The notes under the pieces were generated by a model. That model was not told the origin of the DNA. It saw only the letters and a program-made list of their open reading frames with translations, and did not search any database. From NCBI GenBank assembly GCA_033725935.1, contig MU867068.1, positions 431,636 through 495,635 on the forward strand: a stretch of 64,000 bases of DNA, written 5' to 3'. The stretch comes from Cladorrhinum sp. PSN259 (lineage: Eukaryota > Ascomycota > Sordariomycetes > Sordariales > Podosporaceae). The position numbers and the translations under genes were made by a program. Of this stretch, positions 22,738-35,254 are shown piece after piece. How positions within the stretch are numbered: position 1 is the first letter of the stretch; the number at the start of each line of letters is the position of its first letter.

Positions 22738-23324
22738 ATGAAATCCTTCAACTTCAACCCCTCCGCCCTCCTGCTCCCGATCCGTATCTTTCAAGGCCTC
22801 TTTTCAACCCTTGTCCTCGCCCTCTCAGCCTTTGGTATTGCTTCCTACCCCCATTTTTCCCTCGTCGACTAAAACTGACATGATAATACAAAGTCGCACA
22901 CTGGTACAACACGACAACGGTAGTCTCCTCCCCCACCCAGATCAACTTTCTCCTCTTCATCGGCACGTTCTCGGTCTTATCCATCGCCTGCCTGGAAATC
23001 TTCCCCCGAATCTTCCCCCGCGCCGCAGCGAACCCTTATATCGCCCTCGGAGTAGAATTCACCAACGTCCTGTTCTGGTTCGCGGGGTGGGTGGCGCTCG
23101 CCGTTTTCCTGTCCAAGCTTCTTTTCTGCAGGGGAGCCGTCTGCCATGCCGCTCAGGCTGATGTGGCGTTCGGTGCCATGGCCTGGATGAGCTGGACCGG
23201 GTCGGCGGGCATCTTGGCTGCTAGTGTCTTCAAGGCTGGATTCAGGAAGCCTAGTGGTGTTGAGGTTCCTGTTGCTGGTGGTGTCAAGGGAGCTAAAGCG
23301 GCTGTTGAGAAGGAGGCTGTTTAA
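22738..23324 (+). CDS. MARVEL-domain membrane protein (Nce102/eisosome type)
   Basis: Predicted 175-residue integral membrane protein. Exons are 22738-22834 and 22894-23324, with a 59-bp intron in phase 1. Four hydrophobic segments are visible: about residues 10-33 (LLLPIRIFQGLFSTLVLALS), 45-70 (INFLLFIGTFSVLSIACLEI), 80-105 (YIALGVEFTNVLFWFAGWVA) and 125-145 (AFGAMAWMSWTGSAGILAAS). This four-helix plan, the short Cys-containing loop after helix 3 and the small Ala/Val/Lys-rich tail fit the Nce102/FhnA branch of MARVEL proteins. Those proteins organise eisosome (MCC) plasma-membrane domains and sense sphingolipid. Family assignment rests on topology and length; the exact role is inferred. Confidence 0.86.
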
Positions 23325-24274
23325 GTTTTTTGTTTGTGGGGGATGTGATGCGGGAAGGATCTTGAGGATCTGAAGATCTGGCTTTCAGGATCGGTCCAAT
23401 CCTTCTGGCGGGAAGGAATTTGTAGATCGAATCGGATCGGTCGAGAAGGAAAGGTTACTCGGACCGAGCTATTGGTAAACCTTGCATTTTCTTATCCCCT
23501 TTTATCCATGCAAAAATACCTGGGGCAGTTTGGGCTGGCTCCCCCTTTTCGAAACGCTGGCTCATGGGATTATGGCAAGGGATTTTTGGGCGAGTGATTG
23601 GAAGTGGGAGGGTGCCATTACGAGATTTTTATGAAACGACGGGGTTTGGTTTGTTCTTTTGGAACTTTGTTTGGTTTGGATTTGGTCTCTTCCCTGAGGG
23701 TCTGGCATCCAAGTGTCTCTTTCCTTCTTTTTTGATGACGGCGAAAAAAAGCGAACAGCGAAATGGTTCCTGATTGTTGTTATTTTTTTTCGACAGTTTT
23801 CGAGTGTTTTTTACTGTTGGCTTTTTTTTTGGGGATATACTTTTATTTTATTTTACGTCAAAGAGGAGGGAGTGACATCTTTGTCGCCTAGGTTCTGGTC
23901 TAGATGGTCAGCCAAGAAGAACGGCGGGTGTCTTCAGAGTACCTATTCTGGATGTCAGCCTTGGGAAGGTGAGTCGTTTCTTGGGAAAGTTTGGGGTTGA
24001 GGGCGCAACCTTGTTGTGCTATTACTCAATGGGGGTTTCTAGATATGTAACACCAATTACATGTTTTCCTAATCTTCATGGTAGATGGCCTGTTTATTTC
24101 AAGGCAAACATGTGGTGCGATCGAATGTGTAAGAGTCATGACATGGCAAACAGAACTGCTGTCCAATGCTTCTGTTCATATCATCTCGTCTGCCCATCTG
24201 CCTGTTAAAAAGGACCTCTGAAGAATTATGTATCTCCCGTCTCTCCTTAACTGCAATATTTCTTGACGGTTACG
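23325..24274. other. Intergenic, no gene seen
   Basis: 3' flank of the MARVEL gene followed by T-rich, compositionally uneven DNA. Open frames here look like chance. Confidence 0.5.
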
Positions 24275-25139
24275 ATGACCCCGGTTGGAACCTCTTCTCT
24301 CGCGGTCAGAGGCCAGATGACACCTATTGACCAGCTTATCCATCCCGGCTTGTGGGTTTGGTTCAATCATAATCGCCTGGGCTTCGACCGTTCTGATATT
24401 GGAGATGTAGTATCATCCATCGCCCTTGTATTCGATGCGCTCGCGCAATGTCTCGAACTAATCCCAAAAGGCCGAATTTCATTGAAAAGTTCCAAGATTC
24501 CCTATGTTGTCGGAGAAGCAGTATGTCTGAGCTCTCCCACCTACAGCAGTATGGTGTGAGCATTCCGTCTAAAACACCCCGTTGTTAGCCTTGGGCGAGG
24601 ACGCCCCTTGCGCTCGATGTCATAAATCTAGAACAGAGGTCTTTGTATGTGTACCCGTTTTCTGAACGATTTTTCGCTGATGACCGAAAGCTCCCGCCCG
24701 CAGTTGTCCCGTCATATCTCAGTATGTTTCGGAGGGGCCGCGCAGCCCATTACGCCCTGTTCCACAGGAATACAGGAGTAATAACGCAGTTTGACGACCT
24801 CGTCCCAGATTTCAAGAATGCAACGAACGAGTTTGAAGAACAATATGGGCTGTTTTGTGAAGATCTCAGCGATAACCCGTTCAAGATGAAGAAGGCTGAG
24901 ATAGTCGCTGCGGGGTTGGCCACTGGTGTGGTGATCGCCGACGAACTCCTGGCACCCTTTACAACGCCCTAGTAGTATGATGGGCTTGGAAGCGGTGTCA
25001 TGATGCAGTCCTTAAGGAGGTCGAGGACCGCCTGCGCGTTGTTGAGGAGCGTCTGGGCATCCAACCGCAAGCTATATAGCAGCCGCAAGAAGAAGCCGAT
25101 CTCGTTCTGGCGAACATTGACCCTCAGCTATTCAACTAG
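24275..25139 (+). pseudogene. Decayed hypothetical gene with a CxxC motif
   Basis: Unrecognised locus that looks coding but broken. A first frame from ATG 24275 reads to a possible donor at 24549 (GTATGG) with an acceptor at 24588, although that intron would be only 40 nt. The continuation encodes EDAPCARCHKSRTEVFVCV, a CxxC...C arrangement reminiscent of fungal cysteine-rich domains, and then meets a stop. A second frame, about 24615-24972, is open for 110 codons (FRRGRAAHYALFHRN, NATNEFEEQYGLF). A third piece has a coiled-coil-like stretch (VLKEVEDRLRVVEERLG), a stop at 25077-25079 immediately followed by more plausible coding, and a second stop at 25137-25139. The frames cannot be joined cleanly, which suggests frameshifts and a nonsense mutation. 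It could also be a gene with introns I have missed. Confidence 0.35.
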
Positions 25140-26327
25140 GAGAACTCTGCAGAGGTCGGAGTAGTTGCGCACGTTTCTCGAATTACCTAAGTCGTACGTT
25201 ACTTGGCGTTAGGGTGGGACCATGGAGCGACCCGCGAGATCGGCCACATTTTGGGGGTCGCGCGAGGATTTTTGCTCGGATCAGCTACTAAAATCGGTAT
25301 GCAGGACGGCATGGCATGGAGAGTGGGAATAGCCTCACCCTCCATTTTAATTTTTTTTCAGCCGCTTTCTTCGGAAAACTATTTTAAGTGCTTCAGTTCC
25401 CCCTCCCTTGGAAACACAGAAAAAGAGATCTCACAATGCCACCACCAATACTCAGATCTATATCACTCATGTCATATAAGGCCTTCATTGCGAATGAGCT
25501 GTATTGCCGGATTGGGACTGGGTTGGGGTTGGTCTAAAGGTTTCGTGTAAGTGATCGACAAACTTTAACCCCTCATTGGGAGCTAGCTACCCCGCGCCAC
25601 CACCACCAACAGCACGCTTCTGTTCCGAACCTTCATCTCAACTCATGAAACCCATCCTGCCACCTTGTTTGACATTGAATGGTGGGGGTAATATGCAAGT
25701 AGGGAAACCTACCATAGTAGCTCTGGTGGGGAAAAAAAAAAAGCTGCCAACAATCGAAAAGACGGGAAGTACGGATACAAGGCGAACTCGCCTTCAAACA
25801 AGACAATGACGAATACCGGTATCGATTCAGGGTCTTCCCTGTCTGCTTTGTCCTGTCATCGACGAGTCTGATGATAGTTTTCCAGTCCAATGGCTCAACA
25901 ATTCGATGTCTTGGATTTGCAGCACGTTGCCCCGCGCCATGAATCGATGGCGCGATTGCGTGCTTTGGAGTTCACCCCACTATATCCCCAAACCGGCATG
26001 CAACCTTGGACGTGGGACAACTTGCCTGCCTTGCAAAACTGTCTGTAATAGAAATTCGCAACACACGCGTGGTGTGAGGTGAGTTAATGAAAGACGGCTT
26101 GACCATCAACCCGGGAAGCGAAAGTGTGGGCGCGTAACGCAGGGGAAAAGCAACCTTGGTCGAGAAAAAAAAAAGGTAAAAGGAGCAGAGCTTTCCCGTT
26201 CCCCGTTCTCGTCTCTTCTCCCCTTTGTTCCCTCATCATACCAACTCACCTCAACCGCGAGCTTCAATCCAAGGCCATATTCTTTTGTTTTGATACCCCA
26301 TTTGATACCCATTGCCCCTTCATAAAA
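25140..26327. promoter_or_regulatory. Upstream region of O-acetylhomoserine sulfhydrylase gene
   Basis: Intergenic DNA ending in a pyrimidine-rich leader (26190-26327) before the start codon. No recognisable gene, repeat or specific regulator site was found. Confidence 0.45.
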
Positions 26328-27836
26328 ATGGCCGGACAGAGATTCGAGACTATGCAGCTCCATGCGGGGTATGTAACATTTCCTCGTCCACGTACACAGT
26401 CCAAGCGAGCAAGAAGCTGACTTGTAGACAAAACAAATTAGCCAGGAGCCTGACCCGACCACCAATGCCCGGGCTGTTCCCATCTACGCTTCCACCAGCT
26501 TCGTCTTTAACGACTCAGCCCATGGCGCCCGCCTCTTCGGGCTCAAGGAGTTCGGCAACATCTACTCCAGAATCATGAAGTGAGTGGTAAACAAGAGGGT
26601 ATCCAAGGCGGAACCACCGTACTAACCATTCTAAAAACAGTCCCACTGTCGATGTTTTCGAGAAGAGAATCGCTGCCCTCGAGGGTGGTGTTGCTGCCGT
26701 TGCCACTTCCTCAGGTCAGGCTGCCCAGTTTATGGCCGTTGCTGCGCTGGCGCACACTGGCGATAACATCATCTCGACCTCCAACTTGTACGGTGGCACA
26801 TACAACCAGTTCAAGGTGCTCTTCGCTCGCTTCGGTATCACCACCAAGTTCGTCAATGGCGACAAGCCCGAGGAGTTTGCCGCTGCCATCGACGACAAGA
26901 CCAGGGCCATCTACATTGAGAGCATCAGCAACCCTCGCTACAGCGTCCCAGACTTCGAAGCTATCGCCAAGATTGCGCACGAGCATGGTGTTCCTGTTAT
27001 TGTTGACAACACCTTCGGAGCTGGTGGCTACTTTGTTAGACCTATTGATCACGGCGCCGATATCGTCGTCCACTCGGCTACCAAGTGGATCGGTGGCCAT
27101 GGCACCACCATTGCCGGTGTCATCGTCGATAGCGGCAAGTTCGACTGGGGCGCGAACGCCAAGCGCTTCCCTCAATTCGTCGAGCCCTCAGAGGGTTACC
27201 ATGGCCTCAAGTTCTGGGAGACTTTCGGTGCCATCAGCTTTGCCATCCGTGTTAGGGTTGAGATCCTCCGTGATCTTGGTGCCTGCCTGAACCCCTTCGG
27301 CGCGCAGCAGCTCCTGATCGGTATCGAGACCCTTTCTCTCCGCGCCGAGAGGCACGCTTCCAACGCTCTTACCCTCGCCCGTTACCTTGAGGCCAGCCCA
27401 TACGTCTCCTGGGTGTCGTACCCTGGTCTTGAGAGCCACCCAACCCACGAGAACGCCAAGAAGTACCTGACTCGCGGCTTCGGCGGTGTCCTGAGCTTCG
27501 GTGTCAAGGGCGGTGGTTCTGCTGGCAGCAAGATTGTTGATGGCTTCAAGCTTATTTCCAACCTTGCCAACGTGGGCGACTCCAAGACTCTGGCTATTCA
27601 CCCCTGGTCCACCACCCACGAGCAACTCACCGACGAGGAGAAGATCGCCTCTGGTGTTTCTGAGGTATGTGACTTTGCATGATTGATGTGCTGGATTCGA
27701 TGAATGCTAACGATTTGCTATTCAGGACCTTATCCGTATTTCTGTCGGCACTGAGCATATTGAGGACATCGTCGCCGACTTTGAGCAGTCGTTCACGAAT
27801 GCTGAGGCTGAGTTGGTTGACAGGACCAAGGAGTAA
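26328..27836 (+). CDS. O-acetylhomoserine sulfhydrylase (homocysteine synthase)
   Basis: PLP enzyme that forms homocysteine from O-acetylhomoserine and sulfide, a step of sulfur assimilation in the cytosol (Met17/CysD family). Exons are 26328-26368, 26442-26579, 26641-27664 and 27726-27836, giving 437 residues, the normal family length. Diagnostic sequence: IYSRIMNPT (phosphate and substrate loop), ALEGGVAAVATSSGQAA, the PLP-region VDNTFGAGGYF, and the Schiff-base lysine near 208 in HSATKWIGGHGT. The exon 4 C-terminus LIRISVGTEHIEDIVADFE is typical of Cys/Met metabolism PLP enzymes. Short introns with clean donors (GTATGT, GTGAGT, GTATGT) support the model. Cystathionine gamma-synthase is the main alternative, but the length and the AQQLLIGIETLSLRAERH stretch favour the sulfhydrylase. 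It is followed by EMC7 on the same strand. Confidence 0.95.
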
Positions 27837-28484
27837 ATTCTGCCAAAAAACTGTTGAAAGATTCCCAATTTGATAATTTAGCGTGCAAGTGCTTTTGAAA
27901 TAATAAATAAAAGGATGACAAAACTCTTGACTGTTTGAGCCATGATTGTGATTGACCAAATATGCCGTGTTGCTCTGGCGGAAAGGAGTCGGTGGTTGTG
28001 AAGTCGGCCGCTCCTTGATTGTAGGTAGGGCCCTTGCACCAAAGGCTACAAAAAACCTGGAATGTGAGCATCTTTGAGCATCCCCAGATCTAACTTCCAG
28101 CAAGAAACCTCCGCCCATCAATCAGACTGCGAGTTAAAATTCGGTATCTCCAGGGTAATAAAGTATTTCTAGAGAGAATAAGATGATAAGAGACTTCAAT
28201 TGCAAAGTTTCTTTCGGTGACCCCTTTTTATCATCAGTTGAATCTCAGCTTCGTCGTTTGGAAGGGCCCCATTATTTTGTAGCAAACGCCAATCAGCAGC
28301 CAATCAAATACCCCTGCACTTTTTTACTGGGTACCTTGCTGTAACCCATTCCACCTCTTAACGTCAACGTCAATCTGCTGCGCGCCAGCCAGCTCCAGTT
28401 TCAGAACCTCCTCCATCAACCATCATCACCACCAAGCACCACCTTTTCTTTCTTTTTTTTCTCGGTTTGTTTGATTTCGTAACA
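27837..28484. other. Intergenic between sulfhydrylase and EMC7 genes
   Basis: Short tandem-gene spacer with the 3' flank of the upstream gene and the promoter and CT/T-rich leader (28440-28470) of EMC7. No further gene was seen. Confidence 0.5.
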
Positions 28485-29355
28485 ATGCGGCTGCTCACAA
28501 CCCTCATCCTCCCCTTACTGGGGACCCTCACCTCCGCCAAACAACCAATCCAAAAAGTCCAACCGCAAACATCCCTCACCGTCCTGATCCCCGCTACGCA
28601 ACAACTCCCCAACCCGAACCTCCTGCCCCCATCAACGAGCGCGACGCTGTCGGCCCTCAACAAACCCCTCATCTCGGCCCCCATAACCGTGGCTAGCACA
28701 TTTGTCTTTCACAACGTCACTCCGGGGACTTATTTGGTGGATATACACTGCACCACGCACGCGTTTGCGCCTCTGAGGTTGGATGTGCTGCGGGGTGAGG
28801 AGGGAAATGGCAGACTGACGGTTAGAGCGTGGGAGACGTACAGGGGGAACGACTGGGGGAATAAAGGGGAGGAGGTGACGAGGAGGGGGGAGGAGGAGCA
28901 TACGGTGGAGGCGAGGGTGTTTGGGTGGAAGAGTTATTTCATGGAGAGGAGTACATGTCAGTATTTTTTTTTTCGCTTTTACCGGTCTGATTTGGATCGT
29001 GCTTGCTAACAATGATGATTAGTCTCGATCTTGAGTATCTTCAAGAACCCGATTATTCTGTTGAGTCTGGTCAGTATGGGGTTGTTCTTTGGGATGCCCA
29101 AGTTGGTGGAGAATAGTAAGTTGAACGACACATGAAAAGGAGGGTTAGAGAGAAGAGATTTGCTGACGAGAGATGATAGTGGACCCCGAGATGCGCGCTG
29201 AGTGGGAGGAGAACCAGAAGAAGAACCCGATGAATGCTATAATGGGCGCTGCATCTGGACAGCAGGCGTCGAACCCGATGGCCAACTTTGACATGGCTGC
29301 TTATTTGGCTGGAACGGCGAAAAAGGAGGATGGCAATGGGAAGAAGAAGAAGTAA
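28485..29355 (+). CDS. EMC7: ER membrane protein complex subunit 7
   Basis: Predicted 246-residue subunit of the EMC, the ER insertase that inserts tail-anchored and multipass proteins. Exons are 28485-28956, 29023-29115 and 29180-29355. Residues 1-18 form a signal peptide (MRLLTTLILPLLGTLTSA). A lumenal beta-sandwich domain follows, including TFVFHNVTPGTYLVDIHC, the hallmark of the EMC7/DUF2012 fold. The single transmembrane helix is encoded by exon 2 (PIILLSLVSMGLFFGMPKLV). The cytosolic tail contains MDPEMRAEWEENQKKNP and ends in a Lys-rich stretch. The phase-1 junctions restore TFSILSIFKNP and VENMDPEM, which match the conserved family core and support the splice sites. The GTCAGT donor of intron 1 is slightly weak. 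Confidence 0.9.
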
Positions 29356-29538
29356 TGAATAGTATTGTTGGTGTATAGGTGATAAGCGAAGGAATGGTGT
29401 AAAGGGGCTGATTCCTTCAAGTGATCATAATATATGACAGGGATAGCTTCTGGTGTATTGCATTGCAAATCTATCATCTTTCTTCTCGCTCGTCACTCAA
29501 TTCTAGCCTGTAGTTGTAAGTATCCCTTTGATCTCTAC

Positions 29539-32500
29539 TCACATCCAAAAGATTCCAGCCTGGCTCCTGAGCCAACCGTATGTAGAGTTTGATACGATAC
29601 AGCGCCCATTGAAAGTCTCACCAGGTCCCAAAAATGTAACGAGGAGGCTCCTCACATAATCCCCCAGTTCTCTACGGCGACACGACCCTTCCTCACTCCT
29701 TAACCCTGGCCTCCCCCTCGGTTTCCCTTTCCATAACAAGACCTCTTCGTCATCGTCAACGCTGCTCACTTTCTCAAAGTCCTTGACGTAATCACCTGCA
29801 TCAATCGTTTCTCCCTCCCTTCTATTCCGCATCCACGTAAACACGGACTCGCCATGTGCATCTATGACTTCAATGTCGACGTTAACGTTCTCGATCAAAC
29901 TGTAGGCAATTTCGAAACTTTTGTAGATACCGTGAAGTCGGATTGTCGGGCCCCCTAACGCGTGCATCAGCGCCGTCCGACCTTCTTGATCCACAACATT
30001 CAGCTGAGCCTCGCCAATCTGGAGCAAATGATTGGCAATATCTTTCCAACCATTGCTTGCAGCCCACATTAGTAGAGTGAGTCCAGACTTGTCCCTAGCG
30101 CTTAAATCTACCCTGTCCAGGTGAACTAAATATTTGACAGTCTCATACGCCTCGGTGCCGCCAGCTGCGGCGTGTATCAAGGCTGTACCCCCATTTTCAT
30201 CCTTCTCGTTTAGGTCAACTTGGCCATTCTCAACCAGATATCGAACAGCATCTGTCCAGCCATTTCGCGCGGCTAACATTAGAAGAGTAAGCCCGTCTCT
30301 ATTCCTGGCATGCAAATCTGCCTGGTAGATTCGGATCAACTGGGCGACCATGTACTGAAAGCCACCTGCCGCGGCATGCATTAGGGCAGTCTCTCCATTT
30401 TTATCTTGGGCATTTATCTGGCACTGGCCATCATTGATCAGCTGCAAGACTACATCCGTTAGCCCCGTGCCTGCCGCAAGCATCAATGCCGTTCGCCCGC
30501 GGTGATCCTGGGCTTCCAACTGACGGTAACCAGTGTGGAATAGAAAGTTAATCATTTTGTTGCGCGGGTCGTGAAGCCAGTTATATTGTATGGCCAACAT
30601 CAACGGTGTCTGTCCCTCGATGTCTTGACCATCATGGTTCTGAGCATGACCGTTCTCGATTAAATAACGAGCCAGTTCTTCATCACCTTTCACAGCCGCT
30701 AGCATTAATAAAGTTCGTCCACGCTCGTCCCTGGTCTTCAAATCAAGCCGGTACTTTTGTTTAAGGAACGTAAGGTGCTGCGCCCCCAAGATACCAGCTT
30801 CCATTCCGGCGCACAACACCACCCCTCCAACAGCCGGATTGAGTCTCAGAAAAAGCTCAAAAATACGAGTTACCCGTCTTTGCTTTGCTTCTAGTCCCAT
30901 GTTTTGGGCGTCAACTCTATTGCGAGGGCGCTTGTATTTCCACATCCGGACTTGGCGAACATTTGGATAAATACCATTTTCATCAAACATGTCTTCTTCC
31001 TTGAAAGCAGGATCCCAATCAAGCCTCCTTGCCATGGCGTACATTGCGATTGTTTGACCCTGGTCGTCTTTTGCCAACGGATCTATCAGGCCAGTTCCAA
31101 GCAGTGCTTCGACAACGTCACAGTGGTCTGTCGCAACTGCCAGACGCAACTCACGTAGCCCACTAACCTCGCCGGATTCAAGGATACGCGCAACTAAGTT
31201 GATCCTTCTGGTCGAGGCCGCCAGCCATAATATTGATTGGCATATAGGCCAATCGGCGTGACGCCCAGAGACCTCAACGAAGAGCTTGGTAATCGCAACG
31301 CCATCCGCGATGTCACCATTGCCGACTGCTGCTGATAATCTATCGTAGGTTTCCAACAATTCCATCTCCGCTTCTGTTGAAACACGGGTAAAATTATTCA
31401 TCCTACAGTCCAGAACATCATCCTCCATCGTAGGTCTAGAAACATTGCGCTCCTCCCAGTCCACTATCGTATGCCTAGAAAAACCGCGATCCATGGCTTC
31501 TATCGGGGTGGCTCTTATCAACAGAGTATTCAACATTCTAACAGCCTTATTGAAGTCCCCTTCAATCTCGGCTTGTATGCACCTCGGCAAATGATGATCT
31601 ATCAAGTACTCAGGTTGCGAACCATCTGATGCTGAGCCCCAGTCCCAAACCAGAGGAATAACGCCAATCCACTTGATGCTAGGGGAAACAAGCTCGATCT
31701 TCTGAGAGACAGTGTAAACAAGATGTCGGACGGACAGGTAGTCCATGTGAATTCTAACGAGTATAATAGTTGGCGTGCCTTCCAGGAGATAGATGACATC
31801 TCCGGCTTGTTTGTCTGGGCAATAGCTCAAAATGGAGTTGCTGATCACCTGCCTGTATTCCTTGTCTATTACTGCCGCGTTTGTGCTCCATTGGATCTCT
31901 GGCGAATCATCATATTTTGTCTTTTCAATCGTTGCAAGAACACAGCCTCTGCCTCTTAGTAGCACCATGTCACTGTCGTCCCAGGCATCGACATTCACTC
32001 GATCGAAGTTCAGAATACGCTTGGTGAACCGGTGGATTGCCGTCTTCCAGGAAACGGTATAGTCTGGCAATAAATTTGACGCGCCAGAATCGTCCGAGCT
32101 CATCCCGAGTAGAGCGTAGATCTTATCGCGGCGGTCGGTAGCTTCTCGTCGGCGGTACATGTCGACAAGACGGTACAGAGGGTCTATGTTGAGGTAGTGC
32201 CTAGGAAAAGCGGCATCGGACTTTTCGTATAGAGGCCGCAGACCGGCACCTTGTATCAGGCGGTTTGTTGACCGAATTAAGCCATTAACGATGCCGCTCT
32301 TTGACTTTTCTTCGGTAATCGGGTCGCTGGTCACTTTTGAACGGTGACCTGCCAAATTTTCAAGGCCGATACTAAAAGCGTATCCACTAATTTCATCGGC
32401 GCCACATTTGATCACGATATTCCGGGCAGCAGCTACCTCCTGAAGCACCTGAGATTCCACCTGGTAAGTTACCCCTTTCTTCACTCTTGACAATCGATTC

Positions 32501-33058
32501 TGGCGAACTTACCCAGATACGACTGAACCAAGGCCGGCGAAGCAGCTCCACGGTAGCCCGCTTTTCTAACACTCCCCAAGACTTCTGTGGCTCAGTCGAC
32601 CCTCGAGTCAACATTGCAAATGTCTGGATAACTTCCAGGGCTCTACCGCTGTCGGAGCTCGCTAGTCCCAGCCAAACAATGACGCTCCTCGCCCTGGCAT
32701 AAATCCTGGCCATGGACTGGACCTGATGAGCCTTTTCGTCGTTATCCTCCTGATTGATACAGACGGCATCAACCCAAACCAGCCGCTCAAACAAGGAACC
32801 ACGAAGACTGTGCAGCGCCGCGTGCAGATTATCTCCCAACGGAAAGCTATACCGGCCGTTGACGAGCATCGTCCGGGGTTTATCTGCCGAGCCCCAGACA
32901 TAAGACAGCGCTTCGTAGAAGCTTGTCCTCTCCGAGTTCAAAAGGCCGTGACACTCAAACAGCTCGCAGTCGATGTTGGCGTTCTCGTCTGGGTTCGGGT
33001 GGATTCGAAGGAGACGTATGCTGTCTCTGGGCAGCGGGCTGTATACGTACTGCGACAT
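29539..33058 (-). CDS. HET-domain protein with C-terminal ankyrin repeats
   Basis: Predicted 1151-residue protein. Minus-strand exons are 32513-33058 and 29539-32448, with a 64-bp intron whose removal restores FSRIWVLQEVAAARN, the conserved end of HET motif 3. HET-domain hallmarks: ALSYVWGSADKPR near residue 48 and LVWVDAVCINQEDNDEK near 90. HET domains trigger heterokaryon incompatibility and regulated cell death when non-self is detected. The middle region is unassigned. From about residue 640 to 1040 there are successive ankyrin units (RTLLMLAAVKGDEELARYL, RTALMLAAGTGLTDVVLQL, LTLLMLAARNGWTDAVRYL, LTLLMWAASNGWKDIANHL), likely the recognition or scaffolding part. No NACHT or NB-ARC motor is visible. 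It is the left boundary gene of the accessory region. Allele specificity and partner are unknown. Confidence 0.9.
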
Positions 33059-35254
33059 GATGCTTTGGGGTCTTAGTTGGGATTACATGTACTGTGGAAA
33101 TTATGATAGGAAATTGGTCAACCACCTCGGCAATTTGGCCTGCAGGTAGGTAAAAGGATAAGTAGTTTTAATTGTTTGGGAGTTTTGAGATGTCAGGCAG
33201 CAAGACCCCGCACTCTTCTCTATTTCTCTCTTTTTCTCTCTCAGCCTTGTCCGCGTTTGATTTAAGGCAAAGGCACTGCCTCAGGAGCAAAGGTACTCGC
33301 ATGCTCTTCTAACCAATCATAATGTCAGCAGTTTTCTGGAATATCATTGGCTAATGGAAACTTGACGCCCTGTGCATATCCCTGACCTGAGTAAAGGAAA
33401 TGCAAATGCCGAAAGTAGTAAACAGTGATTCGAAATAGAACCCGATTGTTTTTTTTGATGTACTCATTCTTAATACCAAAACTCACTTTAACAAAGCGAG
33501 GACAGAAGTCGGAGGAGAGATACCATAAACTATTAAATACAAAGTGAACCTCCCTTACACAAGATGACTTTTAAATTTATTATTAAATAAAGTAGCGAAA
33601 TACAAAATGATATTCCTTTTAATATTGAGCTGATGTATTTTTATTATCTACTGACCTCGTTGTACTGAGCTAACGACTATAATGCTCACCTTTGACAAAG
33701 TTCAAACTGAACGTTAGCTCTGATGTCTTGTTTACTTGCCCCTTTTTAAATACACACCGTATAGACATTGGTCGGTTTTGTCATCCATCATATGAGAGGA
33801 TGATTTCAAATAACTAAAAATCAAACTTAATCTATAGTAAAGGTTTTAAAGTGCTTCAAGAAAGTATACCAGAATATGTACTTTCAAAGGGTGACGATCA
33901 CGTCTTAAATCTCAATTTTCCCCCCTCCACAAAATGCATACTACATAAACCATCTTCCTCCTCATGACAATCACATACGATCACACCTCCAAGAAAACTC
34001 GGCATCCCGTCCGCTCTGCCCTAGATAAGCTTGAAAGGGTGTGTTTTATAACTCGGGGGTGAAGCTTCACTGTAATGTAAACTCCGCTTGCAATTTTGAG
34101 AAGTCTCGAAGCTTGTGGAGGTTAAGAAAACCGGCCGCTTAAACGGGCTTACGTTATAGTTTTGTTATAGTTTTGTAACGGTTATTTACCGTTCCTGTTA
34201 GCTGAGCCTAGGGCGTGCCTATATACGGAATCTGCAAGATGAAACTTGTCTCCGGGACGTGGGATCATGTGACCCATGGGAGCCATAGGCCAATGTAGGC
34301 TGTCGGAAGCGTCCGATCGGAGTCTCTTGGGGCAGACATTTTTTTCAAAATACGCCACTTTCCGTTACTAATACTTTAAAAGCCATCTCCCCTCAGCTAT
34401 TGCGCTTTAATATTTAAACCATTAAAATATTATAACTTTTAAATCGTCAACATAAAGCTGAAAATAACATCCCGTTTTATCCGCTTTATTTCTTCCCCGT
34501 AAAATAAACTATTGTTACTTACTATAGCCCTAGGGGCTACGCGTAAATTAAGGTACTTTTCCTAGCTATAGGAAAATAAAAACCTAAATAACGGCCATAA
34601 ACTAAGAAATAAAGTGAACTCTATATATTGAAGGGCGGAAGCACTGTAGGAAAGACAGATTACTCAAAGATAGTGAGTTACTAATCCCAGAGCGCAGCAG
34701 CTAAATAGTAACTAACCCATTAAGCAGGAAGACAAGAGCCAGGAATATAGGTATAGACATTATTGCTTTAGGGGTTCGGATACTTTAAATAGTATCCTAA
34801 CCCGGGTAGAGAAGCCGTGCAAAGGGAACGGTAATTAATGGATAGGACGTAATAGAAAGAGATAATAGAATTTTTAAAAATACAGCGTCCGACTCCCTGT
34901 GTCGTGGAAGCACACCCGCAAAAAGAGAGCGGGCTCGTAAGGGCCGAAGGAGGTATGCGCGCCGCCAACGATCGCAGCCCGCGGCACCATTCTTCGCATC
35001 GGTTTGCCGCGAGCAAAGGAGATAGAAACTCTTCCACGGGAATAAGCTATGGGGAGAACAAAAACCTAGTGCGTTGACCGTTCTGTTGGCTGGCAAGGTG
35101 TCTGACTCATACCACATTTTGATGGGCAGCGTGCTACCGTTAACGTTGATTATCCTCATTCTGATCAGCATCAGCCCCCTCAGAGTTCTTGGGATGACTC
35201 TCCAACGCCGGTTCGCCTCTGTAATAGGACGTTGAAGTATCACGACTTTTTGTT
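33059..35254. repeat. AT-rich, RIP-like intergenic island
   Basis: The first 350 bp are the promoter side of the HET gene. From about 33400 to 34760 the DNA is strongly AT/TA-rich with short internal duplications, such as a doubled GTTATAGTTTT at about 34154-34175, consistent with old mutated repeat DNA. An open frame on the minus strand at 34797-35243 is not recognisable and was not called. No RNA gene was seen. Confidence 0.5.

Noticed and set aside
26580..27290. 236-codon frame overlapping the sulfhydrylase
   Set aside because: Ser/Pro/Leu-rich alternate-frame shadow of the PLP enzyme.
34797..35243. 148-codon minus-strand frame beside the AT island
   Set aside because: Composition is irregular, no motif is recognised and there is no ATG context. 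Kept as possible remnant only.
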